NCBI GenBank assembly: GCA_001936135.1
Contig: CP012820.1
Location: 620,001-684,000, forward strand
Length of the DNA stretch: 64,000 bases
Origin: Saccharomycopsis fibuligera x Saccharomycopsis cf. fibuligera
Lineage: Eukaryota; Ascomycota; Saccharomycetes; Ascoideales; Saccharomycopsidaceae
Direction: 5' to 3'
Below the pieces are notes generated by a model. It made no database searches. It worked only from the letters and a program-made list of their open reading frames with translations, and was not told the origin of the DNA. The translations under genes and the position numbers were made by a program. Below, one piece after another: positions 31,329-40,849 of the stretch (the stretch's first letter is position 1; every line of letters starts with the position of its first letter).

Positions 31329-32807
31329 CTATGACTTGTCTGTGTTGTTGAGTCTTTCTTCAAGAGCTTTAAGTTGTTGCTTTAATTTCTTATTTTCATT
31401 TTCAAGTAAGCCTATTTGAATATCCTTTTCTTTTGATTTGCCAAAACTAAGCATGGTACTCAAGTTTTGATTTTCTTCAGTTAATGTCTTCAATCTGGTA
31501 ATCATTTTGTGGGCAATAGCTTGTTCATCATATTGTCCATATTTGGTAACAGCTTTTGATGGATTTAAAGCAACTGCGGTCAATACTGCTTCAAATCTAG
31601 TTCTAGTGTCTTCCAATTCTTTTTCTTTCGCGGCTAAATTTTCCACTAATCTTTGATAAATATTGAATAGATGGCTAGGAATTTGAACCGTTGAAACCTT
31701 CTCACCCTCTGCATTGATTGGAAATATGGAAGAGGATTCTGTCTCCTTTTTTACTGATAACTCATACAATTTCTGGTATTCATTTTGTAAAACTGCTAAT
31801 TGACTTTCTTTGATCTTTAATTCATCCAAGAGTCTTTTCTCTTTGTAGTATCGAGTATTTTCTTCCTGAGACATCATAGTCCCAGCATTGGTATTAGTAT
31901 TGGTGCTGGTACTAGCAGCAGCAGCGGCAGTACCAGTGCCAAGACCACTTTGATTTGGTCTAAAATAGCTCTGAGCATATTGCTTGTGAGAAGTTTGGTG
32001 ATTACCAACATTAGCACTGTTACTTGACCCAGTAGCATTTGGAGCCAACTTGCCTCTTTGTTGCAAAGAGTCCAGTGGTGTATAGCTAGAAGAATAACTT
32101 ACTGACGAAGCCTGGGCGTTAATACTTAAATTTGCCAACTGTTGTTGCAGACTATAATCGTAATTTTTATATGCATTTCCTGCATGAGATGTTGGGGTGG
32201 GTGTGTTATTATTGAGTGGCGTGTTAAAACCAGAGAACTTAGATTGGTATCTGGAACCACTGCCACCATGGTTATAGTATGCGCTATTAATTGGGGTACC
32301 TAATATATTGTCAACTGAGTTGTCGCCAGCATTAGCTGGCAAGACATCTGCATGAGTGCCAAATGCAGAAATCGGTTTAGATAAGTCTATTTGGAAGTTT
32401 TGCTTTTTCCAAGGATTGAATTGAGTAGACGAAGCGCCAAAAACCGATGAGCTGGTTGAAGAGGAAGTATTGGTAGCAGAAGTTAAAAAAGACGTTTGGT
32501 TAGTGGTTTGGGCAGAAGTAGTAGAAGCTGCTGCATTGTCAATGCCTTTGGCAACATGACTGGCTCCGGACCCAACATTACCATAGCTCGGAGATGATCT
32601 CTCCAAAGCTCCAACTAACGAGTCGCCGAGGGCAGTTTTCTCGTCATTGGACTATAACGTGTTAGTAATAAAGTCATTATCAGATATAGCTATACATGGG
32701 CTATTTGTTAAGCGCCGAAGATAAGCGCCATGAAAATGTAGATCTATCAAAAGAATAACCATCAGCGGTTAGCATACAATCTGGCATACAGTTGAGCTGT
32801 GATACAT
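31329..32807 (-). CDS. MUM2: Mum2/WTAP-like protein, two exons
   Basis: The large exon is 31329-32651 (440 codons with no ATG at its start); a TACTAAC branch site and TAG acceptor lie just upstream. The first ATG beyond the CT-rich leader is at 32807 and gives a short exon 1 with two possible donors, ending at 32790 (MYHSST) or 32778; both keep the frame. Mature length is therefore 446 or 450. The first ~260 residues are disordered, Ser/Asn/Thr-rich. The C-terminal third is coiled coil, including LTEENQNLSTMLSFGKSKEK, which resembles WTAP. Mum2 is a subunit of the yeast m6A mRNA methyltransferase complex, needed for meiosis and sporulation. The nearby UBP14 homologue on the same strand supports the call: MUM2 and UBP14 are neighbours in S. 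cerevisiae. Confidence 0.7.
32652..32789 (-). other. Intron of MUM2-like gene
   Basis: Acceptor TAG next to 32652 and branch TACTAAC at 32661-32667 are strong. The donor is GTATGC at 32789 (intron 138 nt) or the alternative GTATGC at 32777 (126 nt). Confidence 0.7.
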
Positions 32808-33448
32808 TGTCGGCCGATAATAAGGAACCGCAAATGAGAGCCTATGGTTTGTGAAGTGGTCTCTGCACAAACAAGATACCAAGAACAGAAAAAGGAAGAA
32901 GAGAAAAAGAAGAGAAAAACTAGAAAAGAAAAAGAAGCAGGGGCTTAAATATTAAGAAAGAAGAGAGATGGCTAACAAGAAGACAAGAGAGACAAGAAGA
33001 AGCCAAAGGGACGCACCTACTGCTACACAAGCCACTTGATACCTCACCGGGGCACACAACCTACACTGAAATATTCGAAAAAAGAGTATAACCAAGAGTT
33101 AATAATTGGTAATCCGCGCATATTGAAGTCAGGAATCAGTAGAGTAATTCCTTGTTTGGTTACCAGTTAGAGGAGGGAATACTAACCAGGTCGAGCCAAG
33201 TATAAGTTGCTTTTACAATCTAGTAACAAACAGCAAAAGCAAAGCATAAAAATGCCGCCTGTTTTGGTTTTTGATAGAAATTTTATTGATGAAAATGATG
33301 CTGAGGAGATAAAAAAAAAGTAGATTCTATAATACACACGACAAACGAGAATTGAAAAACAAGTAAGCAAGAAAGCAAGGCACTCTAAGTATTTGTTTGA
33401 AATTATACCAAAAATATTGGCACTATATGCAAAACCAATCGGTAAAAA
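32808..33448. other. Promoter of MUM2-like gene and 3' region of RPC11
   Basis: About 640 bp. A strongly purine-rich tract on the plus strand (32880-33005) is the CT-rich leader on the gene's strand. No gene seen. Confidence 0.5.
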
Positions 33449-34011
33449 TTAATTTTCTTTCCATTTATGACCACATTTGCAACACTAGTTAATGTTAGTA
33501 TTTTTTTGGCCTTATGTATGGTATGTATGGTTTACTAAAACAACCACAAAATGAAGACACCAGAAAGTAATAAAATCAAATAAAACAAAAAAACGAAAAA
33601 CATACCTTGTAGAACGTCGTCATAGGCTCATCGGCACTTCTAATTTGCAACTGAAAAAAGTATGCTCTCTCACCACCACAATCTTCTAACGGACATTGTG
33701 CAGCGGTATTATCCACATTATCCCAAGCGCCTTCCCCACCAAGCACATCGTCAACTTCTTTTCTCTCAAGTTCTTTTCTGCTATACATCTGCACCCCAGC
33801 TATAGGGAACTCATAGGGACATGTTGGGCATATAAATCTATTTTGACCAGTGTCACCGTTCTTGGAGACCTGAAGTTGGTGTGGTTAGTGTGGGGATTAA
33901 AAAAAAGAGAAATAAGAATAGCAATAACTACTTTACCCATTAGATAACAGTCAATAACAACGGAATACATACGGTAAGCATATTTGAGCAGTAGGGGCAA
34001 AACGTAAGCAT
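33449..34011 (-). CDS. RPC11: RNA polymerase III subunit Rpc11, three exons
   Basis: Exons (transcript order): 33973-34011, 33606-33869, 33449-33484, encoding 13 + 88 + 11 = 112 residues, against 110 in S. cerevisiae. Exon 1 gives MLTFCPYCSNMLT with the first two cysteines of the N-terminal zinc ribbon; exon 2 supplies ICPTCPYEF and most of the second ribbon, including the TFIIS-like hairpin QIRSADEPMTTFYK with its catalytic acidic pair; exon 3 is CCKCGHKWKEN plus stop and holds the last two zinc cysteines. Rpc11 is the RNA-cleavage and termination subunit of polymerase III. All splice junctions are needed to keep both zinc ribbons. Without splicing only a 72-codon ORF lacking both ends is visible. 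Confidence 0.92.
33485..33605 (-). other. Second intron of RPC11
   Basis: 121 nt: donor GTATGT at 33605, branch TACTAAC at 33494-33500, acceptor TAG ending at 33485. Confidence 0.92.
33870..33972 (-). other. First intron of RPC11
   Basis: 103 nt: donor GTATGT at 33972, branch CACTAAC at 33884-33890, acceptor CAG ending at 33870. Confidence 0.9.
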
Positions 34012-34350
34012 TTTCGCGTAATACTTCTATTTGATATAAGCTATGTTCTGTTCAGTATCAACTGATTTGGTTCGGCTGACTTGTAGCTTAACGATACTCA
34101 TCGGTATACCATATAAGCAGGCGAAAAACAAATCTAAAAAAATTTTTTTATTTTTTTACTTTTTTCAATTTAATTTTTCGCTCTGCGCCGATCAGCAATT
34201 ACTGCATAACATTGCATTGGATCTCTGAAACCATTTGCACATTCACAACCAAATCATCATAATCATCATCAAAGCTACAAATTTTACAAATTTTTATAGT
34301 TATTCATATAGTATATGTTATATTTTTATGTAGTATTTCCAATGAAATCT
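34012..34350. other. Promoter of RPC11 and 3' region of DES1
   Basis: About 340 bp AT-rich; no gene seen. Confidence 0.5.
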
Positions 34351-35478
34351 CTAATTTACATTCAAGTTTGTGTTGGAAATCACAGTATTACCAGCCAAGT
34401 CTCTTTTCACTCTATTCCATAACGTCACGTCCTTATTGAATATAAAATCAATGATTGTAAAACTCCAGCTCTTGGTCTTTGGCAACGGCTCGTAAAACTC
34501 ATTTGCAAGCTCGTTTAACTTGTACAACTTGGACCATGCCACGTACGGGAAATCGTGATGCTCATTATGCAAACCAACGTTCCAAGTGAAAATGTTCAAG
34601 ATCCCATAGTATGAGTATGTCTCTGGAGGAGGCACAACTTCATCTTCCATAACCGTCTTGATGTACAATGACTTAGATTTCAAGTATTCTTTGCTAGTTG
34701 GAGGATTCAAAATATAATGCTCAGCAATAAAATGGCCTGCCACAGGATGAATAGATCCGGCCAAAAATGAACTAATGACAAAATACCACACTGCATTTTT
34801 TCCCCAGTGGGTAACCATCAAGTAATCAACAAACACTTGAACGACAACATTCAACAAATGGACAAGAGTAGGCTTCACGCTAGTAATAAACATTGGTCTC
34901 AAAGCATAAAAGAAGAGTTGAAACGTGGCGAAGAAAGCTTTACCAAAAAGATTTGACAAAAAAAGCGCTTCGAATTTAGTAGGCAAATCAGTATCATACT
35001 TGACATCACCCAAAAACTTATGATGAAGTTGATGATATGGTTTAAAGCTGGCAGAATATGGGATTCCAATAGGCAAGTTTGCTACTATGGAATATAACTG
35101 GTTATGTAAAGGAGACTTGAAGGCTAAATTGTGCGACATTTCATGGATGGCTAAGAAGCAATTTTGATTAGCTGTGGCCCCAATAACATATGCAGTTAAA
35201 AGAAATTGCCAGCTGAAGATCGGGGTGTTTCTCAAGAGGTAGGCACAAGTGAACTGAAGCGACACCACGCCAAATATAATGTACTTAGTTAAAGGTTCTG
35301 GCCCAGTAAGTTTGGACACTTCTGGATGCCTTTTCAATATTTCTTTTCTTCTGTATGTGTGCGGTTCCTTTTTGTCAGTCCAGTAGAAATCGTTTAAGCG
35401 TCGTAAATTTTTTTCATCAACGGGCGGGGTGTTTACGTTGACCGACTGGTTACTCGGTTTGTGTATTATCTCGCTCAT
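34351..35478 (-). CDS. DES1: Sphingolipid delta(4)-desaturase
   Basis: 375 residues. Introduces the 4,5-trans double bond into dihydroceramide in the ER, the entry to glucosylceramide-type sphingolipids. N-terminal lipid-desaturase segment: LNDFYWTDKKEPHTYRRKEI. Three histidine boxes that bind the di-iron centre: HEMSH at 112-116, HQLHH at 149-153 and HNEHH at 304-308. Several membrane segments lie between 65 and 255. The family is found in Candida, Komagataella and filamentous fungi but not in S. cerevisiae, so its presence supports a CTG-clade or other non-Saccharomyces yeast. The start ATG is clear. Confidence 0.95.
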   Translation of the reverse strand: MSEIIHKPSNQSVNVNTPPVDEKNLRRLNDFYWTDKKEPHTYRRKEILKRHPEVSKLTGPEPLTKYIIFGVVSLQFTCAYLLRNTPIFSWQFLLTAYVIGATANQNCFLAIHEMSHNLAFKSPLHNQLYSIVANLPIGIPYSASFKPYHQLHHKFLGDVKYDTDLPTKFEALFLSNLFGKAFFATFQLFFYALRPMFITSVKPTLVHLLNVVVQVFVDYLMVTHWGKNAVWYFVISSFLAGSIHPVAGHFIAEHYILNPPTSKEYLKSKSLYIKTVMEDEVVPPPETYSYYGILNIFTWNVGLHNEHHDFPYVAWSKLYKLNELANEFYEPLPKTKSWSFTIIDFIFNKDVTLWNRVKRDLAGNTVISNTNLNVN

Positions 35479-36065
35479 TTTTTGATTTATGATAGTGTAT
35501 TTGGGCTTATGTTGCTGGAAAGAGGACTTGATGATATCTTTTGGTTTGCAAGAAGCTCCTCAGGGAAATACAAAGGAAAGGAATAAAAGACAGCAGGTCA
35601 AGTTTGGCTGAAAGCTGTAAAGTTCAATGAAATCCTTTTAGAAATCTGATGATTGCAGTGCCATGCACGTGTACAGAATATGATCTTAAGTATCGCTTTA
35701 CACCCTTATTAGAGGGGGTTTTATTATTTTATGTGTCAATGGCTTGTTCCGAAATAAGATATTCTCAGTGATAGCATTGGGAAAGATATTTTGAATACCA
35801 ACTTGGTTTGACTTTGTAAGGAATTGTTTATTTCTGTCCTTTCATTTTTCCAGTCTAGGCTCGACGGTAATTTACAGTGAATCCAAAGAGAAAGACGATG
35901 GCAAGAGTGATTTGGGAATAACAATTTATCACAAATGCTTGGAATCAAAACTACAAACAGCTACAAATTATCAAATCACTCATTTCATTTTCAGTACGTG
36001 CACACATGCGTGGTTCATTCATTCGAAAGAAAATATTCTAGCGTACATATGTTATTTCTTTTTCC
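35479..36065. other. Promoter of DES1 and 3' region of UBP14
   Basis: About 590 bp, no gene or strong site recognised. Confidence 0.5.
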
Positions 36066-38591
36066 TTAGTAAAGCGTGCTGATATCATCTTCAGCACTGC
36101 CCCGCTTGACAAAAAGGTACAAGTATCCATTCTTTTCAATCTCTCGAGCACTCTTCGAGTCATTAGCCAACACAACTTTTTCATCATTGTACAACACCCA
36201 TTGGACTGTGTTATCGTATAATTGCCTAATGAAGACCACGTAGTGGCCAGTGTGAATACTGTTTCCTTTATGGCACACTACACCTTTCAAATAATAATCT
36301 GCTTCTTTAGTGCTGATGGTGTCGCTAATGGCTTGATTTTTCAAAATCAACTCCACTTGCTCGTTAGCTGATGGTTGTGCTACTAGCTGTTCTGTACTAG
36401 TTTCAATAACCCCGTCATCGTCAGGATTGTTGAAAAGCCACTCGACGGCGGCTTCGGGATTTTTTCCCGTCAAGTAAAGCGCTTTTCTAGCTAATGTGCT
36501 GCTGAACCCCATCGCCATCAAAGTGTTAATTTCTTCTTCTGTTGGTTCATTAGGATTGGTTTTTGTTGGAGCAGCAACATCAGCAGTGATGACTAATGGC
36601 TCATCAATATCCGGACTGTCCATGTTGGCAAATAACCAATTCATAGCATCTTCGGGGTTAGATGAATTACCCACACTATAAAGAGCTTTCTTTGCTCTAT
36701 TTTCGCTAAAGCCCATTTGCAACAATGAGTTCATGACTTCGGTATTGGGCTCAAATACATTTGGACCTCCGCCCTGAGCCTCTTTGTCCTCTTCGTCGAC
36801 TATTAATGATGGAGATTGTAAGTTTGCATCATCATCCTTGCGTTTCAACAAGTAGTCATACAAGTTGATTTTGCCGTCAGGTACTACCACAGGAACATCA
36901 GTTTTAGTAGGCACCCAATTCACTAACTTGGCTCTTTGAATTTGCACCACCAATAAATCAGGCAAAGAGTTCAAAGACACGTTTTTTATATAGTTGGCGC
37001 CGCCAAGTTCAATGATTTCTTTACTGTTGAAAAAATTGGCAATTGCGTCGTTGATATTAACTTTTTTATAGTGCTTTTTTCCATCCTCGTCTACGTGATC
37101 TACTTCATCATCGACATTCAATGACAAGTATTGGTTGAGATCTTTACGTATTTTGAACTTATCCTCGTTCTGCAAAACTAGCTTGTCATTTATCACAAAC
37201 TTGAAATGATTGACCGGATCTTCTTTGAAACTGCTAGAATTAGGGTTTTTTGACGCATTCTTGTAGTAGTAAGTCTCAATTTGATCTAACAAAAATAAGA
37301 AAAATTCAAATGCGTCCTGTTGATTTTGCGAGTTAAATTCTTGGTTCGACTTACCAATCAATGCTTTAAAAATTGCCAAACTTAAGCCTTTTTGCCATTT
37401 TACTGCATCTGTGGAATTGTAATTTGGCTTGGAATATTTGTCACTGACTAATCCATTGAAAATTTTGATCAATTGCAAGTATAAATCATCATATGGTTTA
37501 CTTATCGCTTGGGAATCAAAGTTAAAGACATCCTTGTCATAAAAAAGATTGATGAAAGTCTTGGAATGAGCTAAAAGCTGAATGGTGGAGTTAATGTAAC
37601 ATGAGTTACCCAAATTCTTCAAACCAACCAAGTTTTTACCAAATATTGGCTGGAAAAGCTCACCATGCTCGTTTTCCATGTTGAATTGCCAAGTGAGATT
37701 TTGTTGGATGTTTAATTCTGTCAAGGTTTTTTCATTCTTTTCATTAAAAGAATCTGCTTTGATGTCGAACATGCTCAACTTATCAGCGAGGTTAGTAACT
37801 TTGACTTCATCATTACATTCGTAACAATAGCAATCAGCTTTGCCTTGAGTTAAAGATAAAGAGCCAAGCTTAACAGCCACTGGATGCTTGGTGGTTTCGT
37901 AATGCTTCAACGCGTGCGAGTTGCCACTTAGCCCACCAAATTGCTGTCTACCACATCCAAGGCTTCCACAATGCAAACATATCCACAAATTTTCTTGGAG
38001 CTCACAATCAGCACACTTGTCTGCTAGTTTAAAACTTGATACTTTGAACTGCTCCACATTTTCCGAATGCCTGCACGGCTTAATCTCTTGCTCCCAGGAC
38101 TCAATATCGTTCTTCATATTTGCTGAAGTAGCATCTAAGATGGCAACAATTGTATCTTTAATATTTTGTGGGATGTCAACAGTAATAACTTGATGTGAAT
38201 TAACAGTTTTGTTGATCTGTAAAGGCACTTGCAATTCCTTATCAACTGCCACTAACTGATACTTGTATTGGTAGTAATCATCTTCATTTTCCTGAAGAAT
38301 TTTAACTTTATCCAATTTGAGCTTTTTTTGTAACTGTTCTTCCTGAACTTTCTTTTGAAAGAACTTTTGTATATTCAAATAAACCGTATGACCGGTTATT
38401 GAGTAATGAAAAAACGTGTAATTGGTATTATTTTCAGGGTCTAGTGGGGCAAAACTTTGGTAACAATGGAGGCAAACATTGATACCATTTGGCATTTCTG
38501 GAGTTTGAAAACTGAATAAGCATTCATCTTTAAAGACACGATCTTTGTGAGTTGGAGGACGGATCGATGAATCAGAGATTCCTGCTGCCAT
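36066..38591 (-). CDS. UBP14: Ubiquitin-specific protease Ubp14 (isopeptidase T)
   Basis: 841 residues from the ATG at 38591; 30 more codons are open upstream but only from a TTG. Ubp14 disassembles free ubiquitin chains and so recycles ubiquitin for the proteasome. Domains in order: N-terminal variant zinc finger (CLFSFQTP...NVCLHCYQSF), ZnF-UBP (CADCELQENLWICLHCGSLG and following), catalytic Cys box (GLKNLGNSCYINSTIQLLAH), the NQQDAFEFFLFLLDQ box, two UBA domains (NSLLQMGFSENRAKKAL and NTLMAMGFSSTLARKAL), and the catalytic His box (HTGHYVVFIRQ) near the C terminus. UBAs inserted before the His box are the isopeptidase-T plan. S. cerevisiae Ubp14 has 781 residues. Confidence 0.95.
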   Translation of the reverse strand: MAAGISDSSIRPPTHKDRVFKDECLFSFQTPEMPNGINVCLHCYQSFAPLDPENNTNYTFFHYSITGHTVYLNIQKFFQKKVQEEQLQKKLKLDKVKILQENEDDYYQYKYQLVAVDKELQVPLQINKTVNSHQVITVDIPQNIKDTIVAILDATSANMKNDIESWEQEIKPCRHSENVEQFKVSSFKLADKCADCELQENLWICLHCGSLGCGRQQFGGLSGNSHALKHYETTKHPVAVKLGSLSLTQGKADCYCYECNDEVKVTNLADKLSMFDIKADSFNEKNEKTLTELNIQQNLTWQFNMENEHGELFQPIFGKNLVGLKNLGNSCYINSTIQLLAHSKTFINLFYDKDVFNFDSQAISKPYDDLYLQLIKIFNGLVSDKYSKPNYNSTDAVKWQKGLSLAIFKALIGKSNQEFNSQNQQDAFEFFLFLLDQIETYYYKNASKNPNSSSFKEDPVNHFKFVINDKLVLQNEDKFKIRKDLNQYLSLNVDDEVDHVDEDGKKHYKKVNINDAIANFFNSKEIIELGGANYIKNVSLNSLPDLLVVQIQRAKLVNWVPTKTDVPVVVPDGKINLYDYLLKRKDDDANLQSPSLIVDEEDKEAQGGGPNVFEPNTEVMNSLLQMGFSENRAKKALYSVGNSSNPEDAMNWLFANMDSPDIDEPLVITADVAAPTKTNPNEPTEEEINTLMAMGFSSTLARKALYLTGKNPEAAVEWLFNNPDDDGVIETSTEQLVAQPSANEQVELILKNQAISDTISTKEADYYLKGVVCHKGNSIHTGHYVVFIRQLYDNTVQWVLYNDEKVVLANDSKSAREIEKNGYLYLFVKRGSAEDDISTLY

Positions 38592-40196
38592 TGCGAGTGT
38601 TGAAGAAAGGTTTGGGTAATTTATCTTGTCTTCAATTAATGCACTTTTTGGTGTCTGTCTCTCTGTCTTCACTTCTCTCAAGCGCCACTGCTATTCTCGT
38701 AAATAATAAAAATTATCATCGCTTCAGCATTTCCGGGCGAGACATCAATTCTGGGTGATGCTTGTCACCTGATATAATAGGTTTCCGAGGGCGTAAAGAT
38801 TCTCATATAATTGACAGGTTTGAGACACTGACAGCACCAGATAAGCCAACAGAGTGATTCATTCTGCTATTATCGAAAATGAAGTAAACAAATTTGGAAA
38901 CCGTTTGGAGCTCAAGTTTGTTTTCTTATGTATTTTTACCTTTTATTGATCTATATAAGCTTTCATTTCATTTTTACTACATTTTTTTCTAAAAAAGACA
39001 GCTATAGCTGGTATGTCGAAATTTCCATGCAGCCCACGAAGGTGTTTGCTGAATGTGACTTGAATATACATATGTCTTAAACCTCATGGTCTGGAAGGGG
39101 CATTAAAATGCTCTTTTTACTCTGTTTGTTGCTCTAAGGGAATCATTGGTTACGTTTACTCATCTGATAGCCCTAATGGCAACTTCCGATTGCTGCACTA
39201 TTAACAAACGCACGAGACGTGTTTTTCTGCACCTTTATTGTTTTTTTTTAAGCTGATTGCCAATGCCTTTTTTCCAATATACTACAAAATAAAAACTCGG
39301 GGGCCAATCAGGCAACAACACAATAGTGTTTTAACCCTGAGTCGTTTGATAATAACTACAGTTAAACATATAAATGGCTAATCATAATTGCGCCTCGAAG
39401 TCTAGCCACCCCGGTTTCTCTGTTTAAATATCAATAGGAATTGCAAATTTACAGTTTGTTTGCAACAATTATAATGTGCGGCAGTCTGACCAATCACAAT
39501 TTTCCATGTTGAAATAGGGCCAGCTAAACTGTAAGTTACAAGTAGAATAGAGCTGAACTATAAGCATTGCTAACCTGTTGTAGAGTATTCTATTGTATTG
39601 ATATATCCAAATAGCAATAAATAAATAAAGTTCTTTTCGAGTATACTTGCTTAAGCACATAGATGTTTTATTAGACTAAAGCATTCAGCAAGACAGTTTT
39701 TGATAGAATGAGCAAACGCAGCCTGAAATTGCAAACTGCCAAGTTACAGAATAAGGCAACACTTTAAGCTCGAAATTGATTACGGTTATTGCCAATCAAA
39801 CGTCAGTTTTTAGACACGGGGAAAACATGCGTGATGATGCTAGTTTTAGGTATATCCATCTGCAATTGCAAAATCTATACCGAGGACTATAAGCTGTGTT
39901 TGGGTTTTTCGCTTAGTCATTGGTTAGGGAAGGCCAGTGCAAATGATGTAATTGTGTATAGAACCTTAAGTTGCTCATGTGGTCAAACCTTGGATTAAAT
40001 TTGAAGATGGTTGCTTTGGAGTGGAATTGGCTCGAGCTCGATCGGAGGCAGAGAAAATATAAAGAAGGCGAGCTGCTACGAAGCTTTTGTATGGATATTT
40101 GTTCAAATTGTGCTTTTTGAAGTTATTTATTCTATAAGTATCTTTAACAACATTTAATTTTTTTGAAAAGCAATATCCCAACTCTTAATCACCAAA
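38592..40196. other. Intergenic region UBP14 to small Gly/Asn gene
   Basis: About 1.6 kb. Several CCAAT boxes in either orientation (near 39303, 39484, 39792 and 39918) and a TATAAAG at 40058-40064 suggest the large promoter of the small gene at 40197. No ORF with a recognisable domain. Confidence 0.5.
40058..40064 (+). promoter_or_regulatory. TATA box of small Gly/Asn-rich gene
   Basis: TATAAAG about 135 bp upstream of the ATG at 40197. Confidence 0.45.
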
Positions 40197-40409
40197 ATGT
40201 CTGGAAACAACTATCAAAAACAAGCTCAAGACTACGCCACTGACCAGGCTGAAAACCAAATTAACAACAAGTTTGGCACTGACGTTGACTTCAACAACAA
40301 TGGCTCAAACAAGAAAGGAGGTAGTGGCTCTAATAATTCCAAGGACGGAAACAGTAAAGGGGGCAGCGGTATTGAAAAGGTTGCCAACAAGATCTTTGGT
40401 AACAAGTAA
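40197..40409 (+). CDS. Small hydrophilic Gly/Asn/Lys-rich protein, function unknown
   Basis: 70 residues, no cysteine, no hydrophobic segment. Starts MSGNNYQKQAQDYATDQAEN, then an Asn stretch, three GGSG-type motifs and a C-terminal amphipathic IEKVANKIFGNK. I judge it real because it has a good start context (AAAATG), a TATA box, a clean stop, and a coherent composition. The size and make-up resemble small stress- or starvation-induced hydrophilic proteins of fungi, but I cannot name a family. Next gene downstream is the broken transporter, 440 bp away on the same strand. Confidence 0.6.
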   Translation: MSGNNYQKQAQDYATDQAENQINNKFGTDVDFNNNGSNKKGGSGSNNSKDGNSKGGSGIEKVANKIFGNK

Positions 40410-40849
40410 ACCGCTGGTGTGGTGCTAATGTTATTGCTTAACTCCTGATCCGGGATTTTGGACCAACGATCTATATACGTTATATGAATAATGAGTGATT
40501 TTCAAATTATGTGTACCTTCTCTTCTGTAGAAGTTGTGCTAACAGGCTAGAATTGCTTCTTTTGATGAATTTTCAATGTTGATCTCTGAACGTGTCGCTA
40601 TTGTGGAGGTTGCTTTTATCAGGGAAATGCGGAGGAGCGGGGGCCTGCATATGAAGCCACGCAAATTGCGTGGGATTTTAGCGCTTGAGCATTTTCCCGG
40701 GGCAGCAGCCTAATAACGCCCAAGCAGTATAAATACAGCCATCTCCAGGCATTTTCGAATCACTGTAGTCAATATATCAGCAACAAACTGTATTTTCTTT
40801 ATAGGAAACCAAACAAAAACAAAAAACGTAAATTTTAAAAATATTTAAC
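40410..40849 (+). promoter_or_regulatory. Promoter region of the monocarboxylate-type transporter
   Basis: 440 bp with TATAAATA at 40728-40735, about 120 bp before the ATG at 40850. A strong TATA and A-rich leader suggest a regulated gene even though its coding frame is broken. Confidence 0.45.
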
